Assembly (NCBI GenBank): GCA_023391635.1
Contig: JAEWAQ010000022.1
Span: forward strand, 62,001 to 126,000
DNA length: 64,000 bases
Direction: 5' to 3'
DNA from: Bacillota bacterium
GTDB lineage: Bacteria > Bacillota > Bacilli > Paenibacillales > Paenibacillaceae
Made by a program: the position numbers and the translations under genes. Below are positions 48,374 to 56,796 of this stretch, piece by piece. The notes beneath the pieces are model-generated. The model made no database searches. It was not told the DNA's origin and was given only the letters and a program-made list of their open reading frames with translations. The stretch's first letter is position 1; each line of letters begins with the position of its first letter.

Positions 48374-48679
48374 TCAAGCATTCCCGGACGACTCGGCCGC
48401 TTTGGCCGATACGTTGTTGATCGCGGATCGGTCGAACGTCAGCTTTGTCACGTCATTCACTTTCAGCACCACGGTATCGTCCGTGATGAGATCGATCGTG
48501 CCGTGCATGCCGCCGATCGTCGTCACTTTGTCGCCCTTCTTCAGCGCATTAAGCATCGAGTTGCGATCCCGCGATTTCTTCTGTTGCGGACGGATCAGCA
48601 GGAAATAGAAGATGGCAAACATCAGCACGAACGGTGCCAGCGTTACGAACAGATTGCTGCCTGAACTGGTCAGCCACAT
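48374..48679 (-). CDS. yajC: Preprotein translocase subunit YajC
   Basis: 101 residues. One N-terminal helix (FVTLAPFVLMFAIFYFLLIRPQQKK) and a small cytoplasmic domain (GDKVTTIGGMHGTIDLITDDTVVLKV), the standard YajC form. It associates with SecDF. It lies 17 bases after tgt, the common tgt-yajC order. AAGGGGGG precedes the ATG. Confidence 0.95.
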   Translation of the reverse strand: MWLTSSGSNLFVTLAPFVLMFAIFYFLLIRPQQKKSRDRNSMLNALKKGDKVTTIGGMHGTIDLITDDTVVLKVNDVTKLTFDRSAINNVSAKAAESSGNA

Positions 48680-48696
48680 GGTTGTTCCCCCCTTTC

Positions 48697-49830
48697 TCAG
48701 AAACCGCTCTCGTTGCCGGACATCCCGTACGCTTCAAAAAACTCGTCCCGGAAATCGCGCAGTCGATCGTACTGGATCGCCTCTCGGACCTGCCGCATCA
48801 ATGCAACCAGAAAATGCAGGTTATGTATCGTGGTCAGACGAAGTCCGAACATCTCATCCGCCCTGACCAGGTGGCGGATATAGGCGCGGGAATAATGTCG
48901 GCATGCATAGCAATCGCATGCCGGGTCAAGCGGCGAAAAATCGCTCGTGTACTTGGCGTTGCGGATGACCAGCCGTCCTTGGCTTGTCATGACCGTGCCG
49001 TTGCGCGCGATCCTCGTCGGCAGCACGCAATCGAACATATCGATGCCGCGCATGCTTCCCTCGACGAGCGCATCCGGTGAACCGACGCCCATCAAGTAAC
49101 GCGGCTTATGGGACGGCAGGAGCGGAACGGTCTCCTCCAGCATCTCGTACATCAGCGGCTTGGGCTCGCCAACGCTCAATCCACCAATAGAATACCCCGG
49201 GAAATCAAGGGAAGTCAAATCCGCCGCGCTCTGACGGCGGAGATCCGCATGCATGCCGCCTTGCACGATGCCAAATAACGCTTGATCGCGCGGTCTGGCG
49301 TGGGCTTTGAGGCAGCGCTCGGCCCAGCGGCTCGTCCGCTCGGTCGATTGCTTGACATATTCGTATTCGGCCGGATACGGCGGGCATTCGTCGAACGCCA
49401 TCATGATGTCGGAGCCGAGTGCATTCTGCACGGCCGTAGCGGTCTCGGGAGACAGGAACAGCTTGTCCCCGTTCAAGTGCGAGCGGAACTGCACGCCTTC
49501 CTCGGTAATCTTGCGGTTCTCGGAGAGCGAGAACACCTGGAAGCCGCCGCTGTCCGTCAGGATCGGCCTGTCCCAATTCATGAACCGGTGCAAACCGCCC
49601 GCCTCACGGACCAATTCGTGTCCGGGGCGCAAAAACAGATGGTACGTATTGCTCAGAATAATCTGGGCGCCGAGGCGGTCCAGCTCCTCCGGGCTGATTC
49701 CCTTGACGGTCGCTTGCGTGCCGACCGGCATGAACGTTGGCGTGTCGATGACGCCATGGGGCGTGTGCAGCCGTCCCAGCCGGGCGCCGGTCTGGGCACA
49801 TGTTTTGATCAATTCGTAACGAACGGCCAT
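48697..49830 (-). CDS. tgt: tRNA-guanine transglycosylase
   Basis: 377 residues. It exchanges G34 of GUN tRNAs for preQ1 in queuosine synthesis. GGFQVFSL with DSGG upstream (nucleophile region), FGIVQGG, and the zinc site CDCYACRHYSRAYIRHL near the C-terminus are present. It follows queA by 27 bases, so enzyme order matches the pathway (Tgt then QueA). Confidence 0.96.
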   Translation of the reverse strand: MAVRYELIKTCAQTGARLGRLHTPHGVIDTPTFMPVGTQATVKGISPEELDRLGAQIILSNTYHLFLRPGHELVREAGGLHRFMNWDRPILTDSGGFQVFSLSENRKITEEGVQFRSHLNGDKLFLSPETATAVQNALGSDIMMAFDECPPYPAEYEYVKQSTERTSRWAERCLKAHARPRDQALFGIVQGGMHADLRRQSAADLTSLDFPGYSIGGLSVGEPKPLMYEMLEETVPLLPSHKPRYLMGVGSPDALVEGSMRGIDMFDCVLPTRIARNGTVMTSQGRLVIRNAKYTSDFSPLDPACDCYACRHYSRAYIRHLVRADEMFGLRLTTIHNLHFLVALMRQVREAIQYDRLRDFRDEFFEAYGMSGNESGF

Positions 49831-49857
49831 CGATGTTGTCGGTCCCTTCTGCTGCTT

Positions 49858-50907
49858 TTATGTAATGAACATGGCGTCCCCAAAGCTGAAAAAACGATAC
49901 TCCTCGGCGATCGCTTCCTTGTAAGCGCCAAGCACGGCGTCCCGTCCGGCCAGCGCGCTGACGAGCATGACGAGCGTCGACTTCGGCAGATGAAAATTGG
50001 TGAGCAGCGCGTCCACAAGCCGGAAGCGATATCCCGGGTAGATAAAGATGTCGGTCCAGCCGCTGCAAGCCGCGACCGGCTTGCCTTCAAAGCGCTGGCC
50101 GATCGTCTCGAGCGTCCGCGCGCTTGTCGTGCCGACGGCGACGACCCGCCCTCCCGCCGACCGCGTATCGTTCAGCATGGCGGCACTTTCTTCGCTGACG
50201 GAATACCATTCCGCGTGCATCTCATGTTCCTCGATCGTCCCCGCGGACACCGGCCGGAACGTTCCGAGCCCGACGTGCAGCGTGATGCGGCACAACTTGA
50301 CACCTCGGTCGGCGAGCTGCGTCAGGAACGATTCGGTAAAATGCAATCCCGCCGTAGGCGCCGCGGCAGAACCGGCATGCTGCGCATAGACGGTCTGATA
50401 CCGCTCGCGATCGTCCAGCGTCTCCTTTATGTACGGAGGCAGCGGCATCTGTCCGAGCCGGTCGAGCAATTCGTTGAATACGCCTTGGTAAGCGAACCGC
50501 ACGACCCTGGCGCCCATCTCGCCTTCCTCTTCCACCGTTGCCGCAAGCAGCGGTTGCCCGCCCGTTGCTCTCGCACCGAAATGCAACACCGTGCCGACGC
50601 GAATCTTCTTCCCCGGCCGCGCCAGCGCTTCCCAGCGTTCGTTCTCCAGTTGCTTGAGCAGCAGCAGTTCGACTTTGGCGCCCGTGTCCGCCTTCACGCC
50701 GATCAAGCGGGCGGGAAGCACTCGCGTATCGTTCAGCACCAGCGTATCGCCAGGCCCCAGATAGTCCGCCAAGTCGGTAAACCCGCGATGCTCCACCCGG
50801 CCGTCTTCGCGATGCAGGACGAGCAACCGGGAAGCGGTGCGTTCCGCCAAGGGCGTCTGGGCGATCAGCCGCTCCGGCAGTTCAAAATCGAAATCGCTGA
50901 CGTTCAT
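49858..50907 (-). CDS. queA: S-adenosylmethionine:tRNA ribosyltransferase-isomerase
   Basis: 349 residues. It transfers the ribosyl group of SAM to preQ1-tRNA, giving epoxyqueuosine. IAQTPLAERTASRLL near the N-terminus, LVLNDTRVLPARL, AAPTAGLHFTE and the C-terminal INFHLPKS-type block (LTNFHLPKSTLVMLVSALAG) are conserved. Its start overlaps the stop of the SpoIID-like gene in ATGA, so translation is probably coupled. Confidence 0.96.
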   Translation of the reverse strand: MNVSDFDFELPERLIAQTPLAERTASRLLVLHREDGRVEHRGFTDLADYLGPGDTLVLNDTRVLPARLIGVKADTGAKVELLLLKQLENERWEALARPGKKIRVGTVLHFGARATGGQPLLAATVEEEGEMGARVVRFAYQGVFNELLDRLGQMPLPPYIKETLDDRERYQTVYAQHAGSAAAPTAGLHFTESFLTQLADRGVKLCRITLHVGLGTFRPVSAGTIEEHEMHAEWYSVSEESAAMLNDTRSAGGRVVAVGTTSARTLETIGQRFEGKPVAACSGWTDIFIYPGYRFRLVDALLTNFHLPKSTLVMLVSALAGRDAVLGAYKEAIAEEYRFFSFGDAMFIT

Positions 50908-53063
50908 TGGCCTGCATCCTTCTCCAGTATCGCATTCTTGTAATAGTATTGCAGAATCGTCCGATAGTCATTCCCTTGTTCTGCCAGCTTCTTCGCCCCG
51001 TACTGCGACATGCCCATTCCGTGCCCGTATCCTTTAACCCTCATGACAAAGGTCGGCTTCGTCGTGGCAACTCGCGCCGCGCCGGACGCATCCATGACGA
51101 ACAGGTTCGCTCCTTCCACAGCTTGCGCGATGCCGTCCGCTCCGGCGACATGCAACGCACCGCCGCTCTGCGAAGGCAGTTCGCGGACGGCGTCGTCCGC
51201 TCCTGCGATGCGCAGCCTCGCCGTCTCTTCGACGTCCAGCAGCGTGCTGCGAATGCCACCCAAGGCGCTGCGCCAGCTATCTGGCGTCTTCAGTGTATAT
51301 GGCGTTCCGTTCACGCTCACCTGCGTCACCCGGCCGGACGGCCCGCGCCCCGACACTTCCAGCGTCAGCAGCTGCACATCCGGTATTTTGACGTATTTAT
51401 TCAGCGAAGCCAGCAAAGTGCTCGCGTCCATCGGCGCTTCCACCCAGCTATACGCGGAATTCTCGCGAACTTTGCCGAGCGTCACGACGATCGTGCCGGC
51501 GGACAACCGCGCGATCGGCTCTACGCTCGCTTCGATCATCGGCCGCACGCGCATCGCTGCGTCGCTGGCCGTCACGGTCATGATCTGGACGCCGGCGGCG
51601 TTGCGGCCGGCGTCGGCCAGCAGGTCGCCGCGGACATATCCCCGCTGGCCGCTGGCCAGCGCGACATCGTACCAATCCGGCAATCCTTCCTGCGCCCCGT
51701 CATCCGGACTGGGCGTTCCGCCGACCATATAGCCGGTGTCGTTGCCCCAGCCTTCCGTCCGATTGTCCGCGGTCACGCCTCCCGCATTGGAGGAGAAGAC
51801 GGCTTCGACGATTTTGCCTTCGTACGTCAGCACTTCGCCGGCCGTCGCATCCACGGCTGCCGTGGAGTTCGGATTTTCCGATCCGATCCCGTTGTACACC
51901 TGGGAGCGCGTCGTATCGACGACTTGGGCGATCTGGAAGCCCGCGCCTGAAGCAAGCGCGTAAGAACGCGCCGCGACCGCCTGCGCCTTCTGCGCTTCCG
52001 GCGGCCAGCCCGAACCGACTTCCGCTCCCACGACGGAATAGAGATACTGCTCGAACCCGACCTCGTTCACGACCGCAAGCGAGCCGCCGAACACGCTCAT
52101 CTCCATCGCGCCGCGATAAGACCGGTTGCCGCGCTCGACGACCTGAATCGCGCCCGCGCCTGCCGGTTCGACCCGCAGCACGACGCCGGCAGAGGCCGGC
52201 ATTGCATACAGCTTCGTCGCTTGTCCCGCCGCGGCATACATCGTCATGTCGTTGCGGATGAGCGCATAAGGCTCATCTTCCGCGGGCATGCGGACGTTCA
52301 GCCCGCCTGCGGCAGCTGCCGCTTGCTGCAAGGCCGCCGCGGCGGCCGCGCTCGTCTCTTGGCCGATCCGCACGACATGCACGAGCGTGCCGCCCGCCGC
52401 CTTCACCGCCGCGTAGGCGTCCAGACCCGCCGCGCCGATCTGCGCAGCCGCCGCTTCCGCCTCCGCCAAGCCGCCGTAAGGGCCCGCTTCAGCCGCCCAC
52501 GGCCCCGCGACCTTCGGATTCCCGAGCGGTGCAACACCTGCCGCAACGCCGGATGTCTGCCATTTGGCCAGCGCGGTCGTCGCATCCGCCGCCGTACCGT
52601 AGGCGCCTTCTGACACCTGGTAGACCGGCTTGCCCGACTTCGTCAGGCGGGTAAGGAATGCGGCCGGCGAAGAGGCTTGCAGTTTCTTCAATGCGGCGAT
52701 TGCGCCATTCAGGTCGGCTGTCTCCAGCACGATCGCGCGGTAAACGTCCATGGCGAATCTTACGGGCACACCCGATCCTTCGCTGCCGATCGTCGCCTTG
52801 AACGCGGGATCGCGCCAGGAGATCGTCAGCCCGGCAGCGGATTGCAAAGTGGCGACAGGGGCAGTGGAGACGAAATTGTTCGCGGGTGCATTCAGAAACA
52901 GTGCCACGCGAATCGTATCGGGCACGTCCACCGCCGCATAAGCGGTCCATCTGGAAGAGCCTGACACCAGCAGCGCAAGCGTAGTCAATACCAGCAAGTA
53001 TCGCGCAATCGCACGTTTAGGTACGGATAAATTAAACGGTTGATTCGGTCTCATCTGATTCAT
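50904..53063 (-). CDS. SpoIID/LytB-domain exported protein with SPOR-like repeats
   Basis: 719 residues: signal sequence or anchor (about 15-45), an Ala-rich SPOR-like region (about 110-260), the SpoIID domain (LAVVNEVGFEQYLYSVVGAEVGSGWPPEAQKAQAVAARSYAL, about 330-560) interrupted by an SH3-like insertion, and the terminal RVKGYGHGMGMSQYGAKKLAEQG signature. SpoIID proteins are lytic transglycosylases acting on denuded peptidoglycan; this one is much longer than B. subtilis SpoIID and closer to LytB-type paralogues, so a sporulation role is uncertain. GGAGG is five bases before the ATG, which lies inside the end of the upstream gene. Confidence 0.85.
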   Translation of the reverse strand: MNQMRPNQPFNLSVPKRAIARYLLVLTTLALLVSGSSRWTAYAAVDVPDTIRVALFLNAPANNFVSTAPVATLQSAAGLTISWRDPAFKATIGSEGSGVPVRFAMDVYRAIVLETADLNGAIAALKKLQASSPAAFLTRLTKSGKPVYQVSEGAYGTAADATTALAKWQTSGVAAGVAPLGNPKVAGPWAAEAGPYGGLAEAEAAAAQIGAAGLDAYAAVKAAGGTLVHVVRIGQETSAAAAAALQQAAAAAGGLNVRMPAEDEPYALIRNDMTMYAAAGQATKLYAMPASAGVVLRVEPAGAGAIQVVERGNRSYRGAMEMSVFGGSLAVVNEVGFEQYLYSVVGAEVGSGWPPEAQKAQAVAARSYALASGAGFQIAQVVDTTRSQVYNGIGSENPNSTAAVDATAGEVLTYEGKIVEAVFSSNAGGVTADNRTEGWGNDTGYMVGGTPSPDDGAQEGLPDWYDVALASGQRGYVRGDLLADAGRNAAGVQIMTVTASDAAMRVRPMIEASVEPIARLSAGTIVVTLGKVRENSAYSWVEAPMDASTLLASLNKYVKIPDVQLLTLEVSGRGPSGRVTQVSVNGTPYTLKTPDSWRSALGGIRSTLLDVEETARLRIAGADDAVRELPSQSGGALHVAGADGIAQAVEGANLFVMDASGAARVATTKPTFVMRVKGYGHGMGMSQYGAKKLAEQGNDYRTILQYYYKNAILEKDAGQ

Positions 53064-53505
53064 CGTTGCCTCCGTCTGATGGCGTCCGGCGGGGCAAGGA
53101 GCATACCCCGTCCGAACAAGATGTGCGGCCGAACAGCCGATAACGGTAGCGGGCGACCAAGCGATAGATGCCGCGCACGAGGCCATAGCAGCCCGGCAGG
53201 CGGGCAATAGCGCCGAGCCAAGCCAGGCGCTGTGTCAGACTCAGCAGCTTGAGCACGCCGTCAGCGCCGCTGTAGCGTCTTCCTTGTTCGTCCGTCACGT
53301 GCAATTGGGCGGCCAGTTCGGAAGCGGACACGTCGTCAATCCCCGGCCAAGCCGGCACCTCCGCCGAGATCAGCCGCTGCAGCGGGACGAAGGTCAGTTC
53401 GGCCCGAATCGGCATGCTGCGCAGCTTGTCCACGGTTGCCAGGCATAAATTGCATTCTCCATCATAAACGACAGAAAGCCGGATAAGTTGCGGTTTTTCG
53501 TTCAT
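53032..53505 (-). CDS. Thiol-disulfide oxidoreductase, DCC family (DUF393)
   Basis: 157 residues. The family-naming motif is in VVYDGECNLCLATVDKL (residues 13-29; YDG..C..C), a thioredoxin-like redox site; a second cysteine pair, TSCSDGVC, lies near the C-terminus. The last stretch is acidic. Partner unknown. GGAGG precedes the ATG. Its 3' end overlaps the next gene's start by 32 bases, an unusually long overlap that suggests coupling. Confidence 0.82.
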   Translation of the reverse strand: MNEKPQLIRLSVVYDGECNLCLATVDKLRSMPIRAELTFVPLQRLISAEVPAWPGIDDVSASELAAQLHVTDEQGRRYSGADGVLKLLSLTQRLAWLGAIARLPGCYGLVRGIYRLVARYRYRLFGRTSCSDGVCSLPRRTPSDGGNDESDETESTV

Positions 53506-53517
53506 TCCGCCGCCTCC

Positions 53518-54525
53518 TTACGCCTCCCGTTCCGGAACGGGCAATCCCAGATGACGATACGCCGCCGGCGCGACTACGCGGCCGCGCGGCGTTCGCTGCA
53601 CATAGCCGATCTGCATCAAATAAGGCTCGTATACGTCCTCGATTGTCTGGCTCTCTTCCCCGATCAGCGCCGCGATCGTGTCGAGGCCGACCGGACCGCC
53701 GCGGTAGTTGCGGATCATCGCCAGCAGCATGCGGTGATCGATCGCGTCCAGCCCCATCGGGTCGACTTGGATGCGCTCCATCGCTTCTTTGGCGATATCA
53801 TCGGTAATAACGCCATCCCCGCGCACCTGGGCGTAATCGCGCACCCGCTTCAGCAAGCGGTTGGCGATACGCGGCGTTCCTCTGGCGCGGCGGGCGATCT
53901 CCCGCGACGCTTCGCCCACGATGCCGACGTTCAAAATGTCCGCGGTCCGAGAGACGATATAGCTCAGTTCGTCTTCGCCGTAGAATTCCAGACGGCTCAC
54001 GACGCCGAACCGGTCGCGCAGCGGCGCAGACAGCAGCCCCGCCCGCGTCGTCGCGCCGATCAGCGTAAACTTCGGCAGATCGAGCCGGACGGATCGCGCG
54101 CTCGGACCTTTGCCGACGATGAAGTCCAGCGCGAAATCCTCCATCGCCGGATACAGCACTTCCTCGACGGTGCGGTGCAGGCGATGGATCTCGTCGATGA
54201 ATAGCACGTCGTTCTCCTGCAGATTGGTCAGAATCGCCGCCAAGTCACCCGGACGCTCGATCGCCGGCCCGCTGGTCGTGCGAATGCTCACGCCAAGCTC
54301 GTTGGCGATAATATTGGATAGCGTCGTCTTGCCGAGGCCCGGCGGTCCGTACAAGAGGACGTGGTCCAGCGGTTCGCGGCGCATCTTGGCCGCTTCGATG
54401 TAAATTTTCAAATTGTCCTTCACTTGCGATTGGCCGATATATTCCGCCAAATAACGGGGACGCAGGCTGTATTCCACCGCCTGATCCTCCATCATCAGAT
54501 GGGCGGTGACGACTCGGTCTTCCAT
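53518..54525 (-). CDS. ruvB: Holliday junction helicase motor RuvB
   Basis: 335 residues. AAA+ motor driving branch migration. YIGQSQVKDNL, Walker A GPPGLGKT (about residue 60), Walker B FIDEIHRL, GATTRAGLL sensor, and the C-terminal winged helix (LMQIGYVQRTPRGR) are intact. It lies 30 bases after ruvA. Confidence 0.97.
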   Translation of the reverse strand: MEDRVVTAHLMMEDQAVEYSLRPRYLAEYIGQSQVKDNLKIYIEAAKMRREPLDHVLLYGPPGLGKTTLSNIIANELGVSIRTTSGPAIERPGDLAAILTNLQENDVLFIDEIHRLHRTVEEVLYPAMEDFALDFIVGKGPSARSVRLDLPKFTLIGATTRAGLLSAPLRDRFGVVSRLEFYGEDELSYIVSRTADILNVGIVGEASREIARRARGTPRIANRLLKRVRDYAQVRGDGVITDDIAKEAMERIQVDPMGLDAIDHRMLLAMIRNYRGGPVGLDTIAALIGEESQTIEDVYEPYLMQIGYVQRTPRGRVVAPAAYRHLGLPVPEREA

Positions 54526-54555
54526 GCTGCCGGTCCTCCTTCCCCGAACTTCGGA

Positions 54556-55173
54556 TTATCCCTGGAACAATTGCTGCAGCGCTTGCTTGATCAAAGCGTC
54601 CGGCGACTCGTCGCCCTTCAGGCGGTCCTTGATCAGCCCCCAGGCGCGGTCGATCTCCGCTTCGCGGTAGCCTAGCGCGGACAGCGCTTCGCGCGCCGCT
54701 CCCCAAGCCGAGCCGTCCTCAGCCCGGCCGGTTTGCGGCGGAGCGGCCAACTCGGCCGGATCGTGCGCCGCTGCGGCCATGTCCAGCTTGTCCTTCAGGT
54801 CGAGAATCATCCGCTGCGCCGTCTTGCGTCCGATGCCGGGCAGCTTTGTGAGGAAATTGACGTTCTCCTGCTGAATCGCCGCCGCGATCGTGCCTGGCGT
54901 TCCGCCGGAGAGCACGCCGAGCGCGACCTTCGGTCCGATCCCCGACACGTCCAGCAGCTTGCGGAACATCGACTGCTCCTCACGCGTCGGAAATCCGAAC
55001 AGCTGGGTCGCATCTTCGCGGACATGATAATGAATGAACATTTGCACCGTCTCTTCGCTGCGGGCGATGCCGTACGGATTCGGGGTGAATACCCGGTACC
55101 CCACGTCATGCACGTCCAGCACGACATACTCCGTCTCCACGTGCGCAACGCGCCCGCGCAAATAATCGATCAT
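54556..55173 (-). CDS. ruvA: Holliday junction DNA-binding protein RuvA
   Basis: 205 residues. An N-terminal OB-fold (MIDYLRGRVAHVETEYVVLDV), tandem helix-hairpin-helix motifs (LLDVSGIGPKVALGVLSG, LTKLPGIGRKTAQRMILDLKDKL) and a C-terminal RuvB-binding domain (ALSALGYREAEIDRA). The ATG overlaps the ruvC stop by four bases. Confidence 0.96.
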   Translation of the reverse strand: MIDYLRGRVAHVETEYVVLDVHDVGYRVFTPNPYGIARSEETVQMFIHYHVREDATQLFGFPTREEQSMFRKLLDVSGIGPKVALGVLSGGTPGTIAAAIQQENVNFLTKLPGIGRKTAQRMILDLKDKLDMAAAAHDPAELAAPPQTGRAEDGSAWGAAREALSALGYREAEIDRAWGLIKDRLKGDESPDALIKQALQQLFQG

Positions 55174-55673
55174 ACCGGCTTCACTCCGTTCAAGCGATCG
55201 TTCAACGCCCCTGCGTGCGCATGGCAAATCGCCACCGCCAGCGCATCCGCCACGTCGTCGGGCTTCGGCACCGATTGCAGCTTGAGCATCATTTTCACCA
55301 TTTCCTGCACTTGCCGCTTCTCCGCCGCACCGTAGCCCACGACCGCTTGCTTCACCTGCATCGGCGTATACTCCGCGATCGGAAGTCCCCGCTGCGCCGC
55401 CGCCAGCAGCAGCACCCCACGTGCCTGTCCGACGATGAACGCATTGGTCACGTTTTTGCTGAAGAACAGCTTCTCCACCGCGATCGTATCCGGCTTGTAT
55501 TGATCAAGGAGCGAGCAGGAAGCTTCGTAAATTTGACGTAAACGCACTTCCGTCGGGGTTCCCGCCTCCGTCTCGATGCATCCGTACTGCACGGGTGTGA
55601 GACGATGTCCGATTTTGTCGATAAATCCGAATCCCATGATGGCGATTCCCGGGTCGATTCCGAGCACCCGCAT
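55170..55673 (-). CDS. ruvC: Holliday junction resolvase RuvC
   Basis: 167 residues. RNase H-like endonuclease. The acidic active site is visible: D7 in RVLGIDPG, Glu in AVEKLFF (about 67), and the C-terminal KPDDVADALAVAICH. First gene of ruvC-ruvA-ruvB. B. subtilis lacks RuvC and uses RecU, so a full ruvCAB set here is a lineage difference. Confidence 0.95.
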   Translation of the reverse strand: MRVLGIDPGIAIMGFGFIDKIGHRLTPVQYGCIETEAGTPTEVRLRQIYEASCSLLDQYKPDTIAVEKLFFSKNVTNAFIVGQARGVLLLAAAQRGLPIAEYTPMQVKQAVVGYGAAEKRQVQEMVKMMLKLQSVPKPDDVADALAVAICHAHAGALNDRLNGVKPV

Positions 55674-55989
55674 GTTGGCATCGTCCCCGCTCTCTAGGTT
55701 GGCTATTCTATGATTATAGCAAATGTTCCTTCGGCGCGGTATCGGACATTGGGTCGATCTTGGGGCGAGGCGGGGGGGGTAGGGCGAAAATGGGGTTAGG
55801 AAAAGCGGCAGTGGGCGGGTTTGTATGGGCTGCGGGCGGCTATGGTGCGGACGGCATCATCTCGGTACGATTGCGGGGCTATTGGCGGTTATGGTGCGGA
55901 TGGCATCATCTCGGTACGTTTTCGGGGCCTGCGAGCGGATATGGTGCGGACAGAGCCATTGCCGGACTGTGCGAACCGTCGTATCCGCT
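55674..55989. other. Intergenic gap with a repeat array
   Basis: 316 bases between ruvC and bofC, G-rich. It contains the three-copy array at 55835-55955 and a run of nine G near 55771. Forward open frames exist only because they read through the repeats, so I call no gene. Confidence 0.65.
55835..55955. repeat. Three tandem intergenic repeats, about 50-bp period
   Basis: TATGGTGCGGA occurs at 55841, 55890 and 55940; the first two units continue GGCATCATCTCGGTACG and a GCGGGGC or CGGGGCC close. The third unit is partial. The period equals that of arrays at 22760 and 27005 but the sequence differs. Confidence 0.85.
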
Positions 55990-56733
55990 TCAATCCGGCT
56001 TGATGACAACGACGGACTTATCGCGTGCATAATCTTTATAGTACGCCACCACGCTATTCAGCTTGTCCGGATCGGTGACGCGAATGCCTTCGGTCAACCC
56101 GCGGAGCATATCCGGCGACATGCTCGATTCGAGCGAATGTACGTCCAGTTGAAAGAACGTGCGGACAACGTTGTCCTTGCGCGGCGGGCCTTCGAACAGG
56201 CTCAAATTCCCGTCCGGGTCCATGGCTACGTAAGCGTTCTGGCGGCAAGCCGCGGCAGTATCGTTGACAAGCTCTTCATCCGCCACTAAGATCAGCCGGC
56301 CAGCCTTATCGAACGATGCTTTCCAGTCCCGGCGCGATTTCAGCAGATCGGATGCTTCCTTCGTCGACAGATGCCCGAGCAGCCGCGTTTCTTCCCCGCA
56401 CCAATAAATCCGGCGCAGTATCGTCTCGACGTCGCCTTGCCAGTGCGCCAGCGATTGCAGCACGGCTCGCCGCGAGCGGTCTGCGGATGCACCTGCAGCA
56501 TAAGGCTTGTCTGCCGCACCGGCAGGCGGAATCGACGCGGATTCGGAACCGGGCGGCGTCGGCTCGGCCATCGCAGGAACATCAAACACGGCGCGCCCGA
56601 CGATCCACGCCCCTCCGATGCCCGATGCCGCAGCCGCGAGGAAAATGCCGGCCAGCATGGCCAGCGTCCAAATCGGGCGGCGCTTGCGTTTGAGCTTCTT
56701 CTTGATATCCTTCATCGAGCGAAATCCGAACAC
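55990..56733 (-). CDS. bofC: BofC-like sporulation checkpoint protein
   Basis: About 247 residues from a GTG at 56733 (AAGGGG six bases upstream; a TTG at 56760 is possible). It has a basic cytoplasmic N-terminus, one membrane helix (WTLAMLAGIFLAAAASGIGGAWIVG), a low-complexity linker, and the BofC C-terminal domain (YWCGEETRLLGHLSTKEASDLL ... NLSLFEGPPRKDNVVRTFFQLD). In B. subtilis BofC is secreted into the intermembrane space and restrains SpoIVB signalling to sigma-K. Position beside safA and the ruv genes matches B. subtilis. Confidence 0.82.
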   Translation of the reverse strand: MFGFRSMKDIKKKLKRKRRPIWTLAMLAGIFLAAAASGIGGAWIVGRAVFDVPAMAEPTPPGSESASIPPAGAADKPYAAGASADRSRRAVLQSLAHWQGDVETILRRIYWCGEETRLLGHLSTKEASDLLKSRRDWKASFDKAGRLILVADEELVNDTAAACRQNAYVAMDPDGNLSLFEGPPRKDNVVRTFFQLDVHSLESSMSPDMLRGLTEGIRVTDPDKLNSVVAYYKDYARDKSVVVIKPD

Positions 56734-56796
56734 CGGAATCCCCTTCTCTGCTTTTTTCAATAGTGTTTCCAGGGATTCCGGCGATATGCGTTTACA

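Noticed and set aside
55760..56032. Forward small proteins in the ruvC-bofC gap
   Set aside because: All frames read through the ~50-bp tandem repeats and run into bofC antisense; no ribosome site.
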